Shown here: positions 36,139 through 48,101 of the stretch, piece after piece | How the letters are laid out: each line of letters begins with the position of its first letter | Position numbering within the stretch: position 1 is the stretch's first letter | Assembly (NCBI GenBank): GCA_015852425.1 | Contig: JAAAIG010000041.1 | Coordinates: 1 to 64,000, forward strand | DNA length: 64,000 bases | Origin: Gryganskiella cystojenkinii | Lineage: Eukaryota > Mortierellomycota > Mortierellomycetes > Mortierellales > Mortierellaceae | Direction of reading: 5' to 3' | Program-made: the position numbers and the translations under genes | The notes under the pieces: model-generated | The model's input: only the letters and a program-made list of their open reading frames with translations | What the model was told of the DNA's origin: nothing | Database searches by the model: none

Positions 36139-37041
36139 ATGGGGTCAGCTATCAGTACAATTTCAGGAGCAGGGTCAGCCCCAGATCACGAGCACTATCG
36201 ACAGGTACAAAAAGGTGAAGGGTTCTCAGATTTAGCTGCACGTCGCGTCGTAGATCAGCATCGTTAACATTTTGTATTCGTGCACTTTACCGCAGATGGC
36301 TCGAAAGAATGCCGCTTTACGATACGAGTATTCGCAGCAGTCGCAAGCAGCATACCAATCCGGAAACGGGGCCAAAGCCAAAGGTGAGTGATCGTCCGCG
36401 GCAAAAAAAAAAAAAAAAAAAGGAAACAATAGCCTGATCAGCAAGTTTTGCTTGAGTTGACTTTTACGCTAACTGTTCACGTCTTACACCCTGTTGCCTC
36501 ACTCATAGAATTGTCACTCAGGGCCAAAGAGTACGGACGAGAAATGGACAGGTTCAACGAACTCGCAAAGAACATGGCCTTTCAAGGTAACGTAGCATAG
36601 TAACGGAGGGTTTCTTGACAGAGATCGGCTCTCGCCCATTTGTGTTATTGAAAAAAACCACCACATTTACAAAAGAGTATTTCTACAATAATAGCCAACA
36701 ATTCAATAAGACCGCCGAATGAATTGGACCTGCACGGGTTGAAAGTCACTGAAGCGCTGGATATCACACGGGAGCGATTGAGACAATTTGTCAAGAACAA
36801 AGAGAAAGATCTGATCATCATTGTCGGTCGAGGTAACAACTCGATGAATGGGGTCGCCAAGATAAAACCCGCAGTGGCTGAACTTGTAAAAGAGTTCCAA
36901 ATCAAGGCCACACCAAACAAGCCAAACGAGGGATGCATATATGTCGAACCTCGTTCCTCGACCGAAAAGGCAGATCTATCCTGGTTGGATGGATTCTTTG
37001 GCTGGATGGTTCGGAAGGTTTTCAGCTTTTTCCGATCCTAG
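36139..37041 (+). CDS. DUF1771 and Smr domain protein
   Basis: Smr domains are small nucleic-acid-binding or nicking folds; eukaryotic DUF1771-Smr proteins act in RNA surveillance or DNA repair. Exons 36139-36204, 36296-36383, 36509-36586 and 36695-37041 give 192 residues. Residues about 15-80 form the charged helical DUF1771 segment (HYRQMARKNAALRYEYSQQ, then LRAKEYGREMDRFNELAKNMAF). The Smr domain follows from NELDLHGLKVTEALDI (LDLHGL motif, about residue 88) through IIIVGRGNNS (HxGxG-like position, with Val-Gly-Arg-Gly). The usual TGKGxHS form reads GRGNNS, so the His is missing. The C terminus is Trp/Phe-rich and hydrophobic (WLDGFFGWMVRKVFSFF). The first residues, MGSAIS, fit an N-myristoylation signal. 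A downstream Met at exon 2 is an alternative start without it. Confidence 0.88.
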
Positions 37042-37489
37042 GTCAGGATTTTTTAACTTTGAGAGAGCGAGAGAAGAAGGGAACAATCCCTACGTTTTCT
37101 TGTATGCCACTCCCGAGCCAGAGCTACTCGCCGCCGATCGGTCGCTCGCGAAGTGCGTCACCCCAAGTCAAAGAACAGGAAAGATTTTTCTCTGAGAAAA
37201 GGAAAGAACAAACTCATTTCAAATCCTATTTGTGACTGCCAAGAGAGAGAAGGCGTTGGTCTCATTTTCTCTTTGTTCGCAGGGCGAAGTCGACGTCTTG
37301 CTGCACCCTTTCACATTTCTCAACTCTCTCCTCTTTGTTCATTTCCTCAATTGATTGGATTCATTTCCACATCGGCATAATCTTTAGAAACCAAGCTAAA
37401 AAAAAAAAGAAAAAAAAAATAACAAAATACCCTACAATATCTACATCGGACACTTCTCAAAAAAGGGATAAGCGGGACAAAAGACGTTC

Positions 37490-39481
37490 ATGGCATCAAC
37501 TGGACTAGCTCATTCAGTGCCACCATTTAAGACTGGAGCCAAGAACTGCGCTCGGTGCGGCAAGGACTTTCATCTCTTTCGTCAGAGGAAAAACTGCCGT
37601 AATTGTGGTAAGGGATTGCATGCTTGCAAAGGAATGAAAGACAGTCTCATTGAGTGGAGGAAGTGGATGTTCTTGGCTCTACTTCTTTCTATTTAGTTGT
37701 CGACCTGTGAATAGCCCAGCTCACGTCATTAACTTATGTTTAATTCCTTTTTTTCTTTTATTCTTAGGTTGCGTCGTTTGCGAGAGCTGCAGTAATTACC
37801 GAGCAAGACTTCCTCAGTTTGGCTATGTCGAGTAAGGACAAGGGCATATTTGAGAGAGGGTTATCTCCTACAGATCAGATTTTACAGCTGATCATACCTC
37901 ATGCCCTGACTTTTTTTTCCCTTGGACTCTTTTTTAGTGAGGTCCGATGCTGCGCCTATTGTGCTCATTTTTTAATGGGTAAGGATATTCACCTGGATAT
38001 CTAATCATCTGGGGAAACTTGCTAATTGCAAGGTTACTGATCCATTTTTCGTCTCCTATTCATAGTGCACAAGATGGATTTTGCTGCTCTTTCGAAGCTC
38101 AACGTGAAGACTCTGCGTGGATACTTGCGTTCATACAACATTTCCACTCAAGGAATGCTCGAGAAGCAAGGTATGTGATATTCACAACCCAGGAAGGAAA
38201 TAAACAAAAATGACCTCAGACCACGAAAAGACAAGGATCTAACCAGTTTCGATTCTGGAATACCTCTTACTTAGACCTGATCAAGGCCATCCAAAGCTAC
38301 AAACCTATACCCGAGGCATCAGAGCAGTACTTCCGGAGTCACATGCCCGACAGTCCTGAAAAGACGACTTCACTCTTTGGAGAACTGTCAAATTTAGGAA
38401 GATCAGACTCACCCTCGGGATCCTCTCAGGATTCTTTATCATCATCAGGAGGTGGCCATTCAGAATGGTCATGGGATCTAGACAAATTCTTTGGGAAGCT
38501 CTTTGGCTCAGAGGAACAGCAATCACTACAGCCTGATAGAGCTAGGTCCCAGCAATCGCAGCCACGACCACAAGCACAACAACGGCCTCAACAACAGACT
38601 CAGTCTCAGCCATACGTTCGTCCTGGGCAGGCACCTCCACGGCCCTATCAACAACAGCCACGACCTCAGCAGCAGCAACAGCGACCCACAAACGGAGCGC
38701 AGCAAGGGCCTCCAACCTATCCTCCACCAAACACTGCACCACCACCAACAAATGGAAGTTATAGACCGCCGGCGGGTACCACCAACTACAGACCACCTGC
38801 TCATCATGCCCCTCCTTCGACCTCGACAAATACCTCCTATGCCCAGGGACAGCACTATCACAGGGGTACGACCTCCTCTTCATCGTCACCGACGCCACCA
38901 CGACCAAGACAATCACCTGCACCGGCACCGGCACCGGCACCAGCATCAGCCCCGAGTAGCCCTGCTCCTCCAAAGATGACCTTGGACAATATTCTGTCGT
39001 CCAATACGAATCCCTCGAGCTTATCGATCAAGGTGATCAAAACTCTTTTGGACGATAGTTGTGTCTCATATGTCGGCGTCGTGGAAAAGCAAGATTTGGT
39101 CGATCGGCTACAAAAGTTGATTGACAACACCAAGGCGGAGCGCGAGAGTGTGGCCGAGTCAGAATCCAGGAAGTCGACACCGTCTGCGAGCGCGAGTAAC
39201 GAGGACGATAATATGTGCAAGATTTGCTGCGATGCTTCCTTGAACTGCGTTATGCTCAACTGCAACCACATGTCGACCTGTATGGATTGGTACGTTTACA
39301 GAGATCGATGGATTTGTTTATCAAGGATAGGTCTAACTTTTCTTTAGGGCTACAGCATTAACGCGACTTTTATATATATTCTTTCATATGTCTTAGTGGC
39401 AAGTTGATTATGGAGGGCTCCAGGATGTGTCCAATCTGTAGAGAGTATGTCGTTCGTTTGCTTCATGTTTTCAGAGCATAA
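37490..39481 (+). CDS. FYVE-type zinc finger plus RING E3 ubiquitin ligase (RNF34/RFFL-like)
   Basis: In animals RNF34 and RFFL (CARPs) are endosome-associated ubiquitin ligases. Exons 37490-37607, 37768-37831, 37938-37978, 38066-38170, 38275-39289 and 39397-39481 give 475 residues. The N-terminal FYVE-like finger has Cys pairs at 20/23, 36/39, 44/47 and 66/69, with RQRKNCRNCG in place of the RRHHCR signature. The phosphoinositide-binding His residues are therefore absent. A SAP-like helical segment (about 74-112) contains LSKLNVKTLRGYLRSYNIS. A long Pro/Gln-rich linker (about 175-310) and an Ala-Pro repeat follow. A second SAP-like element (IKVIKTLLDDSCVSYVGVVEKQDL) precedes the C-terminal C3HC4 RING from residue 424 (CKICCDASLNCVMLNCNHMSTC, GSRMCPICREYVV). 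The ending LLHVFRA matches RNF34. The 168-base gap to the next gene is very short. Confidence 0.93.
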
Positions 39482-39541
39482 TTCGATAATAAAATCCACG
39501 AGGAAGGCGCGTCCTCACAGTCACACAAAGAGGCGCTGAGT

Positions 39542-39547
39542 CACGTG
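39542..39547. promoter_or_regulatory. CACGTG E-box upstream of the RbAp48-like gene
   Basis: TCACGTGC lies 103 bases before the upstream candidate ATG at 39650 and only 60 bases after the stop of the FYVE/RING gene. It is within the small space available for a promoter. Confidence 0.45.
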
Positions 39548-39649
39548 CAACATATTTCGTCGAGAGAGCTCTTCATTCCTTTTCTGTTCCTGTCATTTTG
39601 ATTTCCTCTTTTTCTTTACAATCACTCTACTCATCGAACCACACAGACA

Positions 39650-41612
<1,963 letters not shown>

Positions 41613-41674
41613 TAGGGATTGCGTGTGTGAAGAGAGTGAATCGACAGCCTGGTTAAGAAAAAAAATGTGGATGC

Positions 41675-41680
41675 AATAAA
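41675..41680 (+). terminator. Polyadenylation signal AATAAA of the RbAp48-like gene
   Basis: AATAAA occurs 62 bases after the stop codon, an ordinary distance. Confidence 0.5.
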
Positions 41681-41792
41681 ATGGTCCCCTAACAGCTCAA
41701 ATCATAGACATTCGTTGGTGAGAAAAGGAGCAACAACGCAATGGTGGCACCTCGCTCCAAAACAATCTGAAAAACAATAACAAGAACCATTG

Positions 41793-41819
41793 CAACAACA
41801 ACAACAACAACAACAACAA
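41793..41819 (+). repeat. CAA microsatellite (9 copies)
   Basis: Nine CAA units lie between the RbAp48-like and F-box genes, outside any coding exon I can support. Confidence 0.9.
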
Positions 41820-42010
41820 AAAAGAGACCACAGCAGCTAAAAAAGCGATCGGAGAGGATGGAGGGAAAAAGGGATGGGTCTGTGCCACCAAAACAGAAAG
41901 CCAAAATCTGTGTGTGTGAGTGTGTGTATGTTTTTCTTTTTTAGCCTGCGCAGGCAAATTGACATTCCATCTCTTCCTCTTTCACTTCAACATCTGATCG
42001 CCATCACGCC

Positions 42011-44440
42011 ATGACAATCATCTCAACTGCGGTATCCGCGCAGACAACAGCAATGTTAACCAACATCATCACAGAATCAGATTCAGCGCAGAAGACCGTG
42101 GACGCGACAGACGTTGCTGCCCCCATCCTCGACCTACCTATCGAGGTCCTCGCGTGTATTGCCCAATATCTGGTACTGGCGGACGATTTCCACGATGTTC
42201 TCCATCTCAGTTTGACTTGCCGGACACTATATCGTGACCTCTGGTCACCTTCTTCGGATATCTGGCCCTTTGTCTGGTCAGTTCTTTATGGCGGCGATTC
42301 GACTCCCGAACAAACCCTAAAAGTCAGTGAGGAAGAGGACGAGACAGAAGGAAAAATTGGGTCACATGGACATGACCATGGACCAGGGCGTGTCAAGAGT
42401 TGTTGTTACAGGACAGCCATTCAAGTGCGGGTCGAGGTTCTTAGGGATGTAAGGCGTTCATCCCAGTTTTTGTTAGATCCGGATTTAGGTGTTTACGAAC
42501 GCGCTCTAGCATCCGACTATATGAATGTTGACATTCTTCGACTGCTCGAAATCGGCACCAGCTATGGTAATGAAAGAAAAACAAACAAGTCAGGACAATC
42601 GGGATAGCCGAGACCACGTTTTGTTTTTCTTTCTTTTTTTTTCTGCATATTTGCCAAGAGTTAACAACAAAATTGTTTTGATTCAATCTTCGTCAATAGA
42701 CCAGAAAAGCCTCTACTGGATCGAACGAGCAACCAATTCTCAGTTCTGGGCCTTGACAGTTTCTCTCTGGTTCAAGATCCCACTTCGACCCAGGTCGGCA
42801 TTTTACAGTCCAGATACCCTTCGACGTATCTTTGATATTGTGGCTCGACTGGCCGTGAAAGGTAACACACAAACACACAGACATGCAGACAAACGCCGCA
42901 CATTTTTTTTGCACCACATCGGATTGAGTTTTCTCCGCGGAGCCCATCCACTATTGACCAATTGTAAACATGATCAACCCCCCCTTTTCCATTTCCTTCT
43001 GTTTTTTCCATTCTGGTGTGATACATAGACCCTTGTGTCCTCCAGGCGTTCTATCACGACCAATATGGGTCCTTTCGACGACTTCGACGTGCGCTTTTTT
43101 GTCAGGAGATGCCGTCACCACAATGGCAGTCAAGGGTCGAGTCTGCACCGCATACGTGGTTCCCTTGGTCCATCGTTCAGGTCTTCTTTATGGTCCTGTT
43201 CTGTGGTCCTACAGTGTGTTCGATCGAAACCCAGACACAGAAGATGCGATCCAATTCCATTCAGGATATCCTTGACGAGTTTGATTCAGGGATCCTTGAC
43301 AATGAGGACGAACACCCTGGCATCAGCGCGATCAACTTCATCGATCCTGTGGTTCCTTCTTGGTTCAATATGGGCCATAGCGCCGATATTATCACACCAA
43401 TTCCCTTGATTCCATTACCGAGTCACGGCAAGCAAACACGATCAGGATCACGGTTAGCGGACAATATTGTGCGCCACAGCGATATGTTGACCGGGAAATG
43501 GGTCGGTTATTATTCATATCGAGAGTTTGATCCCGACGAGGTGGAGAGCGACTCTGATGAGGAGAATGAGAACGATGATGACGACGAGCTCATGCGAGCG
43601 ACGCTCAACCAGCCACCGCGTGATCTGGAGCACGCTGTTCGAGGTCTTCGTTTGGATCGTCGGATGGAGATCGAGCTTGTTTCCTGGACGACGGGGTCGA
43701 AGGCAAGAGGGGAGGGAGATGAACATAGCCCTGGTCGTGACCGAAGCGGCGGCACCAGCCGATCCAGCGATAGCAAAGACGACTCGCCGCTTTACTTGAG
43801 CGACATGACGGATCTGCAAGCGATGCAAGAGGTCGACCGTTGCTTTCTCATGGCCAAAGCCTGCTGGACAGTTGCCGACAGTATTAGCGGCAGCAATGTC
43901 CAAAGTATGAAGGAGGGCATGTTTGAGGTCCAAGACGTGAGAATGGTTTGTGTGGACGAAGAGGAAGAGGAGGTACCACAACAACTCGAAGAGGAAGAAG
44001 AAGAAGACGAGTGCGCGGACTGCGATGATCTGAACAAGTCCAAGAACTGGCAGCATCAACGTATCTTTTCCGGTCGAGGTCAAGATGCGATAGGCGTGTT
44101 TGGGATCCGGGGAATCATCTCGGAACGAACAGGATTGGTTCGGCTAGTCAAGAGTTATTTCTATGGCCCGGATCACTTCTTACTCCCACCACCACCGCCG
44201 CCTCCTCCTCCTCCGCAAGAACCTCATCTGTTGCCAAATGGCTCTGAGACGGAACAGGGGGAGAAGGACAGTCCGTACCTCGAGTTTGGTCCAGGACCCG
44301 ATCAACTCAAAATGGATCTGAACGGAGATTTGATCGTTTGGTATTACCGAGGTCAGATGGAAAAGGATGGACCCGGGATCCTGGGACTCTGGTACGATGA
44401 GGATGTGTCGGGTCCATTTTGGCTTTTTCCTGTGACCTAG
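42011..44440 (+). CDS. F-box protein, large
   Basis: F-box proteins recruit substrates to SCF ubiquitin ligases through Skp1. Exons 42011-42566, 42700-42861 and 43029-44440 give 709 residues. The F-box is at about residues 38-85: ILDLPIEVLACIAQYL, then LHLSLTCRTLYRDLW and WPFVW. Downstream is an uncharacterised region with aromatic-rich segments (SLYWIERATNSQFWALTVSLWF; SDMLTGKWVGYYSYREF). The latter, together with IEVLACIAQ-type F-boxes and the C-terminal WYDEDVSGPFWLFP, suggests a beta-sheet sensor domain as in fungal F-box proteins of unknown target. Long acidic runs (ESDSDEENENDDDDE; EEEEEVPQQLEEEEEEDE) and a run of ten Pro are present. No LRR, WD40 or Kelch repeats are seen. The substrate is unknown. 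The gene converges with EMC6. Confidence 0.88.
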
Positions 44441-44526
44441 TAATAGAGCGCTTATCCAAACTTGCATCCTATTTTTTTAACGGGGTGTTAAAAGGCGTGG
44501 ATCAAAGGAAATAATATGGTACAGTT

Positions 44527-44532
44527 TTTATT
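44527..44532 (-). terminator. Polyadenylation signal AATAAA of EMC6
   Basis: TTTATT on the plus strand reads AATAAA in EMC6 sense, about 190 bases past its stop codon. Confidence 0.4.
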
Positions 44533-44718
44533 ATCGATTGGGGTAGGGACGCTTTCCAGAGTGCCCAGGAGTTCTTGAGATCGAAGCGAGACAATCGATG
44601 GATATTTTGAACGGGGAGAATGGTTTTGGTGGCGGGAAAAGGAAACAGACCCTTCCCAAAAAATCGCTGTGTGATGCCAATCTTGATCCTGTTGATATAT
44701 ATTTTTTATCCCGCTTGC

Positions 44719-45054
44719 TTAATCGTAGACATGAATGATTCCGTAGAGCAGGGTCCAAAAGAGGATATAACTGAGCATGCCGCCGAGGATACCCTCTGTG
44801 AAGACATCGGTTGGTTGACGGAAATACGGTGCAGGATTGGCTTTGGCTTTGACCAAGAAGATCAACAACGACAAGAACGCGGATCCAAGGAAATAAAAGA
44901 TGAATCCGGACCAGTTTGTGAGTCCCATGGTACCGGCGGCGAGGCCGAGGATGGCTGAAAACGAAGAGCGGATAAAGGTCACGGTCTGAGAGTTCTTGGC
45001 GATGTACATGTCGACGTACAGGGCGTCATCTGGGTTGATCTGTTGGCCTGACAT
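44719..45054 (-). CDS. EMC6: ER membrane protein complex subunit 6
   Basis: EMC6 is a small, conserved membrane subunit of the ER membrane protein complex, which inserts tail-anchored and multipass proteins. It is an intronless gene of 111 residues, the usual size (human 110). It has a hydrophilic N terminus, the conserved NSQTVTFIRSSFSAILGLAAG block, and hydrophobic segments at about residues 30-48, 52-70 and 88-108. The core also contains GLTNWSGFIFYFLGS, and the C-terminal segment is FTEGILGGMLSYILFWTLLYGI. This matches the Rab5IP/EMC6 family in order and spacing. The 5' leader has a short GAT/ATC repeat at 45083-45097. It is divergent from Aly/REF. Confidence 0.95.
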   Translation of the reverse strand: MSGQQINPDDALYVDMYIAKNSQTVTFIRSSFSAILGLAAGTMGLTNWSGFIFYFLGSAFLSLLIFLVKAKANPAPYFRQPTDVFTEGILGGMLSYILFWTLLYGIIHVYD

Positions 45055-45279
45055 GTTGCAAAGTTGATTTGCTCGAGACTAGATGATGATGATGATGACG
45101 ATGATATGCTGATGCTGGTTGAGATGAGAGCTAGCCTTGCAAGACGAGCAGATAGGGTGGATCCTTGTGAACGCGCTGGTGGTGGTGGTTGTCTAGCCAA
45201 AGATTGAAAAGGGAAAGATGAGAAAAGACCAGGCTGGATGGAAAAAGCAAAGGTCGAAGCATCAATTGCGCCAGCGACA

Positions 45280-45287
45280 TCACGTGA
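45280..45287. promoter_or_regulatory. TCACGTGA palindrome in the EMC6 / Aly-REF divergent region
   Basis: This 8-base palindrome lies 226 bases before EMC6 and 322 before the Aly/REF ATG. Being symmetric, it could serve both. It is identical to the site between ferritin and the TBC gene. Confidence 0.45.
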
Positions 45288-45608
45288 CTTGACCGCACGA
45301 ATGCGCACTGTCCCCTTCTTTCCCCCTCTCTTTCTTCAAACTCTCCACAAATCACTTCAATCGACATTTAGCCACACCCAATTCAAAGGAAAAAGAGCAA
45401 CAAGCGGAAAACAGCAAAGGCAAGGAATGCAATCACCTTCACTAATACAAAAAGGCACGAAAACCAGATTCAGTATGCCAGAGACGCCAGAGCTGACCTG
45501 ATTCCACTTTCTCCGCGTCTTTCACTTTTCTTCTTTCTGTTTCGCCACCCTCCACAGCAGTATATAGTCCCTCTGTTGTTCAAATCTCGTGGTTTTTGTT
45601 TACCAACA

Positions 45609-46920
45609 ATGTCGTCCGCTCTCGACATGTCGCTTGATGATATCATCAAAAGCAAGAATTCTAGTGACAACAACAACTCCAACACCTACAACAGTCGCAA
45701 CAACCAGACAGGCGGTTCCCGATTTCACAACCGCGGCGGCAGCTCCAACTTCCGAGGCGGTCGTGCCGTAGGTCCAACGCGTCATCCCCGGGGTGGTCGT
45801 GATCACAACAACCGGCTCTACCAGTTTGGTGGTGTTCAGCAGTACCGAGCTATGCCTGAAGTTTCAGGACCCTTGCATACCGCACTCCTTCGTCAGAGTA
45901 TCCCCGATGGCTCCAAGATCCAAATCTCAAATTTGGAGCGCAATGTCACGGCCGATGATCTCAAGGTATAAAAATTTGATAAAAGCAGATCCCCCCTCCC
46001 CAAAAAAAAAAGAAATCACCACTGCGCCACGGGGATTCCAGGTTATCCAGCGGACCGGTTAACAGAACCACAGTGCTCGATCTTGGTCCTCTTCCTCCGT
46101 CGGAGCAAATGAAAATAAGAAGGATACAAAAACTCGAGGTTTTTACCACAAGAGTCCCGAAAGAACTTATTATTTGTTTTTAATATTGGTTACCCTTGGT
46201 AGAAGAGCTAACGTATTTCTCCATTGTTTTCTGTTCCATAGATGATTTTCTCCACCAGAGTCGGACCCTTGAAGAAGACAACTCTCATGTACGACGAAGA
46301 TGGAAAGTCGACGGGATCGGCGATCGTGCATTTCGTCGAGGTCAAGGATGCGGCTGTTGCCTTGCAAAAGTTTAGCGGTGTTCCTCTTGATGGTAAGAAA
46401 GAAGGAAAAAATAGCAAGAAAGGCGATGATCGGTGTACTACCTACGTTTTTTGCGCAAGAGAAAGTAATGAATGAGAAAAATGTCCTGATATGACAAATT
46501 TGACATTAGGTCACCCCATGAAGATTGAGCTGATTGTTGCTCCCGCTGCTCTCCAGAATATTCTTCCATCCGCACCGGCTCAAAGGTAAGAGGATGACGC
46601 GTTATTGTCAAGAGTTCTCTCATAAAATCTCTCGACCGACATGGTTGTTAATTTGCACAAATCGTTATCATCCTGTTTTGACGTTTTTTTTCGATAGACC
46701 CCCGCCAATCCACTTCACCGGCTTCAACAACAACTACAATGTCAGAGGCAATCCCTACCGAGGTGGATTCTTGGGTCGTGGCACGGGACGTGGCAGTCAC
46801 CGTGGCGGTGGACGTGGAGGCTATGCTCGCGGAGGTGACAACAACAGACGCGAGACTAAGACTGCTGAGCAGTTGGATGCCGAGATGAACGAGTACAACA
46901 TGCAGGTCGATGACTCGTAA
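45609..46920 (+). CDS. YRA1: Aly/REF-type mRNA export adaptor (THO subunit 4, Yra1-like)
   Basis: Aly/REF joins UAP56/Sub2 and the TREX complex to spliced mRNA and hands it to the export receptor in the nucleus. Exons 45609-45965, 46242-46392, 46510-46585 and 46698-46920 give 268 residues. The N-terminal UAP56-binding motif is LDMSLDDIIKS (about residues 5-15). An Asn/Arg/Gly-rich region with RGG elements follows. The RRM (about 101-178) has IQISNLERNV as RNP2 and GSAIVHFVEV as RNP1; TALLRQSIPDG sits just before it. A second RGG box (GRGTGRGSHRGGGRGG) leads to the C-terminal UAP56-binding motif KTAEQLDAEMNEYN. Both end motifs and the RGG-RRM-RGG order make the assignment strong. The 276-base first intron falls inside the RRM, right after ADDLK. 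Confidence 0.95.
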
Positions 46921-48101
46921 AGCGGTTAGGAGAAACGCCGCTTTCGCGCCGAAAAAAGGCTCCATTCCAGAACACGTCCGTATATTTGCATTTTTCTCGA
47001 CCTAGGAGCGTGGACCATCTCTTTTGCATAATCAACCGCAAATCGACACCTCTCAACACTTGTACCATCACAGCATCAATAATCAATTTAAAAACGAGAA
47101 AAAAGAGAAACAGAAAATGTTCTTTCGAACAAATATTCCTCCATTGTGCAGGCGGTCGACTACATGTGCAAACAACATCGTTATCTCCTGGGTAAACCCC
47201 TGCTATTTTTGGGTTCGGCCACGGCATGTTGGTGAACGAGAAATAAGCGTGAGTGAGCTCAACTCTGTTTTCGATCTTGCAACAGGACAAAGAAGGAGAA
47301 ATGGCGGATCCCTGATCCTGATGCCAAAAGGTAAATCGCAAGGGTAACCCTGATTGTGTCCTGCCCCAGATGTGCACAAACAACAAACACAAAAAAAATA
47401 AGGGTGTCAGAAAGTTCTTTTGGAAACAAAAAGTTAAAAGCGCAAGCTATTTTTGTCGTCCTTTTTTTTCTTGCATTGCTTTTACAGGGGGGGGGGGTAT
47501 TTTGGAACAACGCTCACTTGAGCGAACGCCCAACGCCCAAATTTCCAAAAATCCAATTGCCCATTTCTTTCTTTTTTTTGAAAAAAGGCGGTCACAGGGT
47601 CGTTTCCGTCGATTTCTTAGTTTTTTTTGTCTACTTCGCCAACACTTCGAAGCAAACAAAAGAGAGATGCACTCTCCTTGAAATCAAACAACAGCACCCT
47701 TCTCATTCGAACAATTCCACACAGTCCTGCAGAAGACATATATTTTTTTTCAACTGCAAGAACATAATGTGGGCCCGACCTCACTCGATTACAGGAGACA
47801 ACAGCGGCGACGTAAGGGCAAAAATAGTTGTTGTATTCACTGACAACGTCAAAAGAACCGGGTTCGGATTTCTACAGAGGAGAGCGAAGAGCGGGGAGGC
47901 GAGAGAAAAGGAGAAGACGAGTGTGAGAATCTTGTACCTCCTGGACAGCACGAGATTGGATAGATGGGGCAATTTTGTGTTCCATGGTCGAATTCTTTTT
48001 TTCACGTTTGCCTTTGGGGACCCTGCTTTTGTTCCCTTGTTCAAAAACAGAGGACCGGTATTAAAACAATAAAACACAAACAACCTCGTGGCCAATAATA
48101 G
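46921..48101. other. Intergenic, no gene seen
   Basis: This is the 3' UTR of Aly/REF followed by the promoter and leader of the RING-CH gene. A 238-codon plus-strand frame at 47356-48072 is rich in Phe runs from T homopolymers and has no domain pattern. A run of nine G lies at about 47488-47497. Confidence 0.45.

Noticed and set aside
47356..48072. Plus-strand frame of 238 codons upstream of the RING-CH gene
   Set aside because: Phe and Leu runs come from T homopolymers, no motif is visible, and it ends 30 bases before a well-supported gene, so it is probably leader or promoter.
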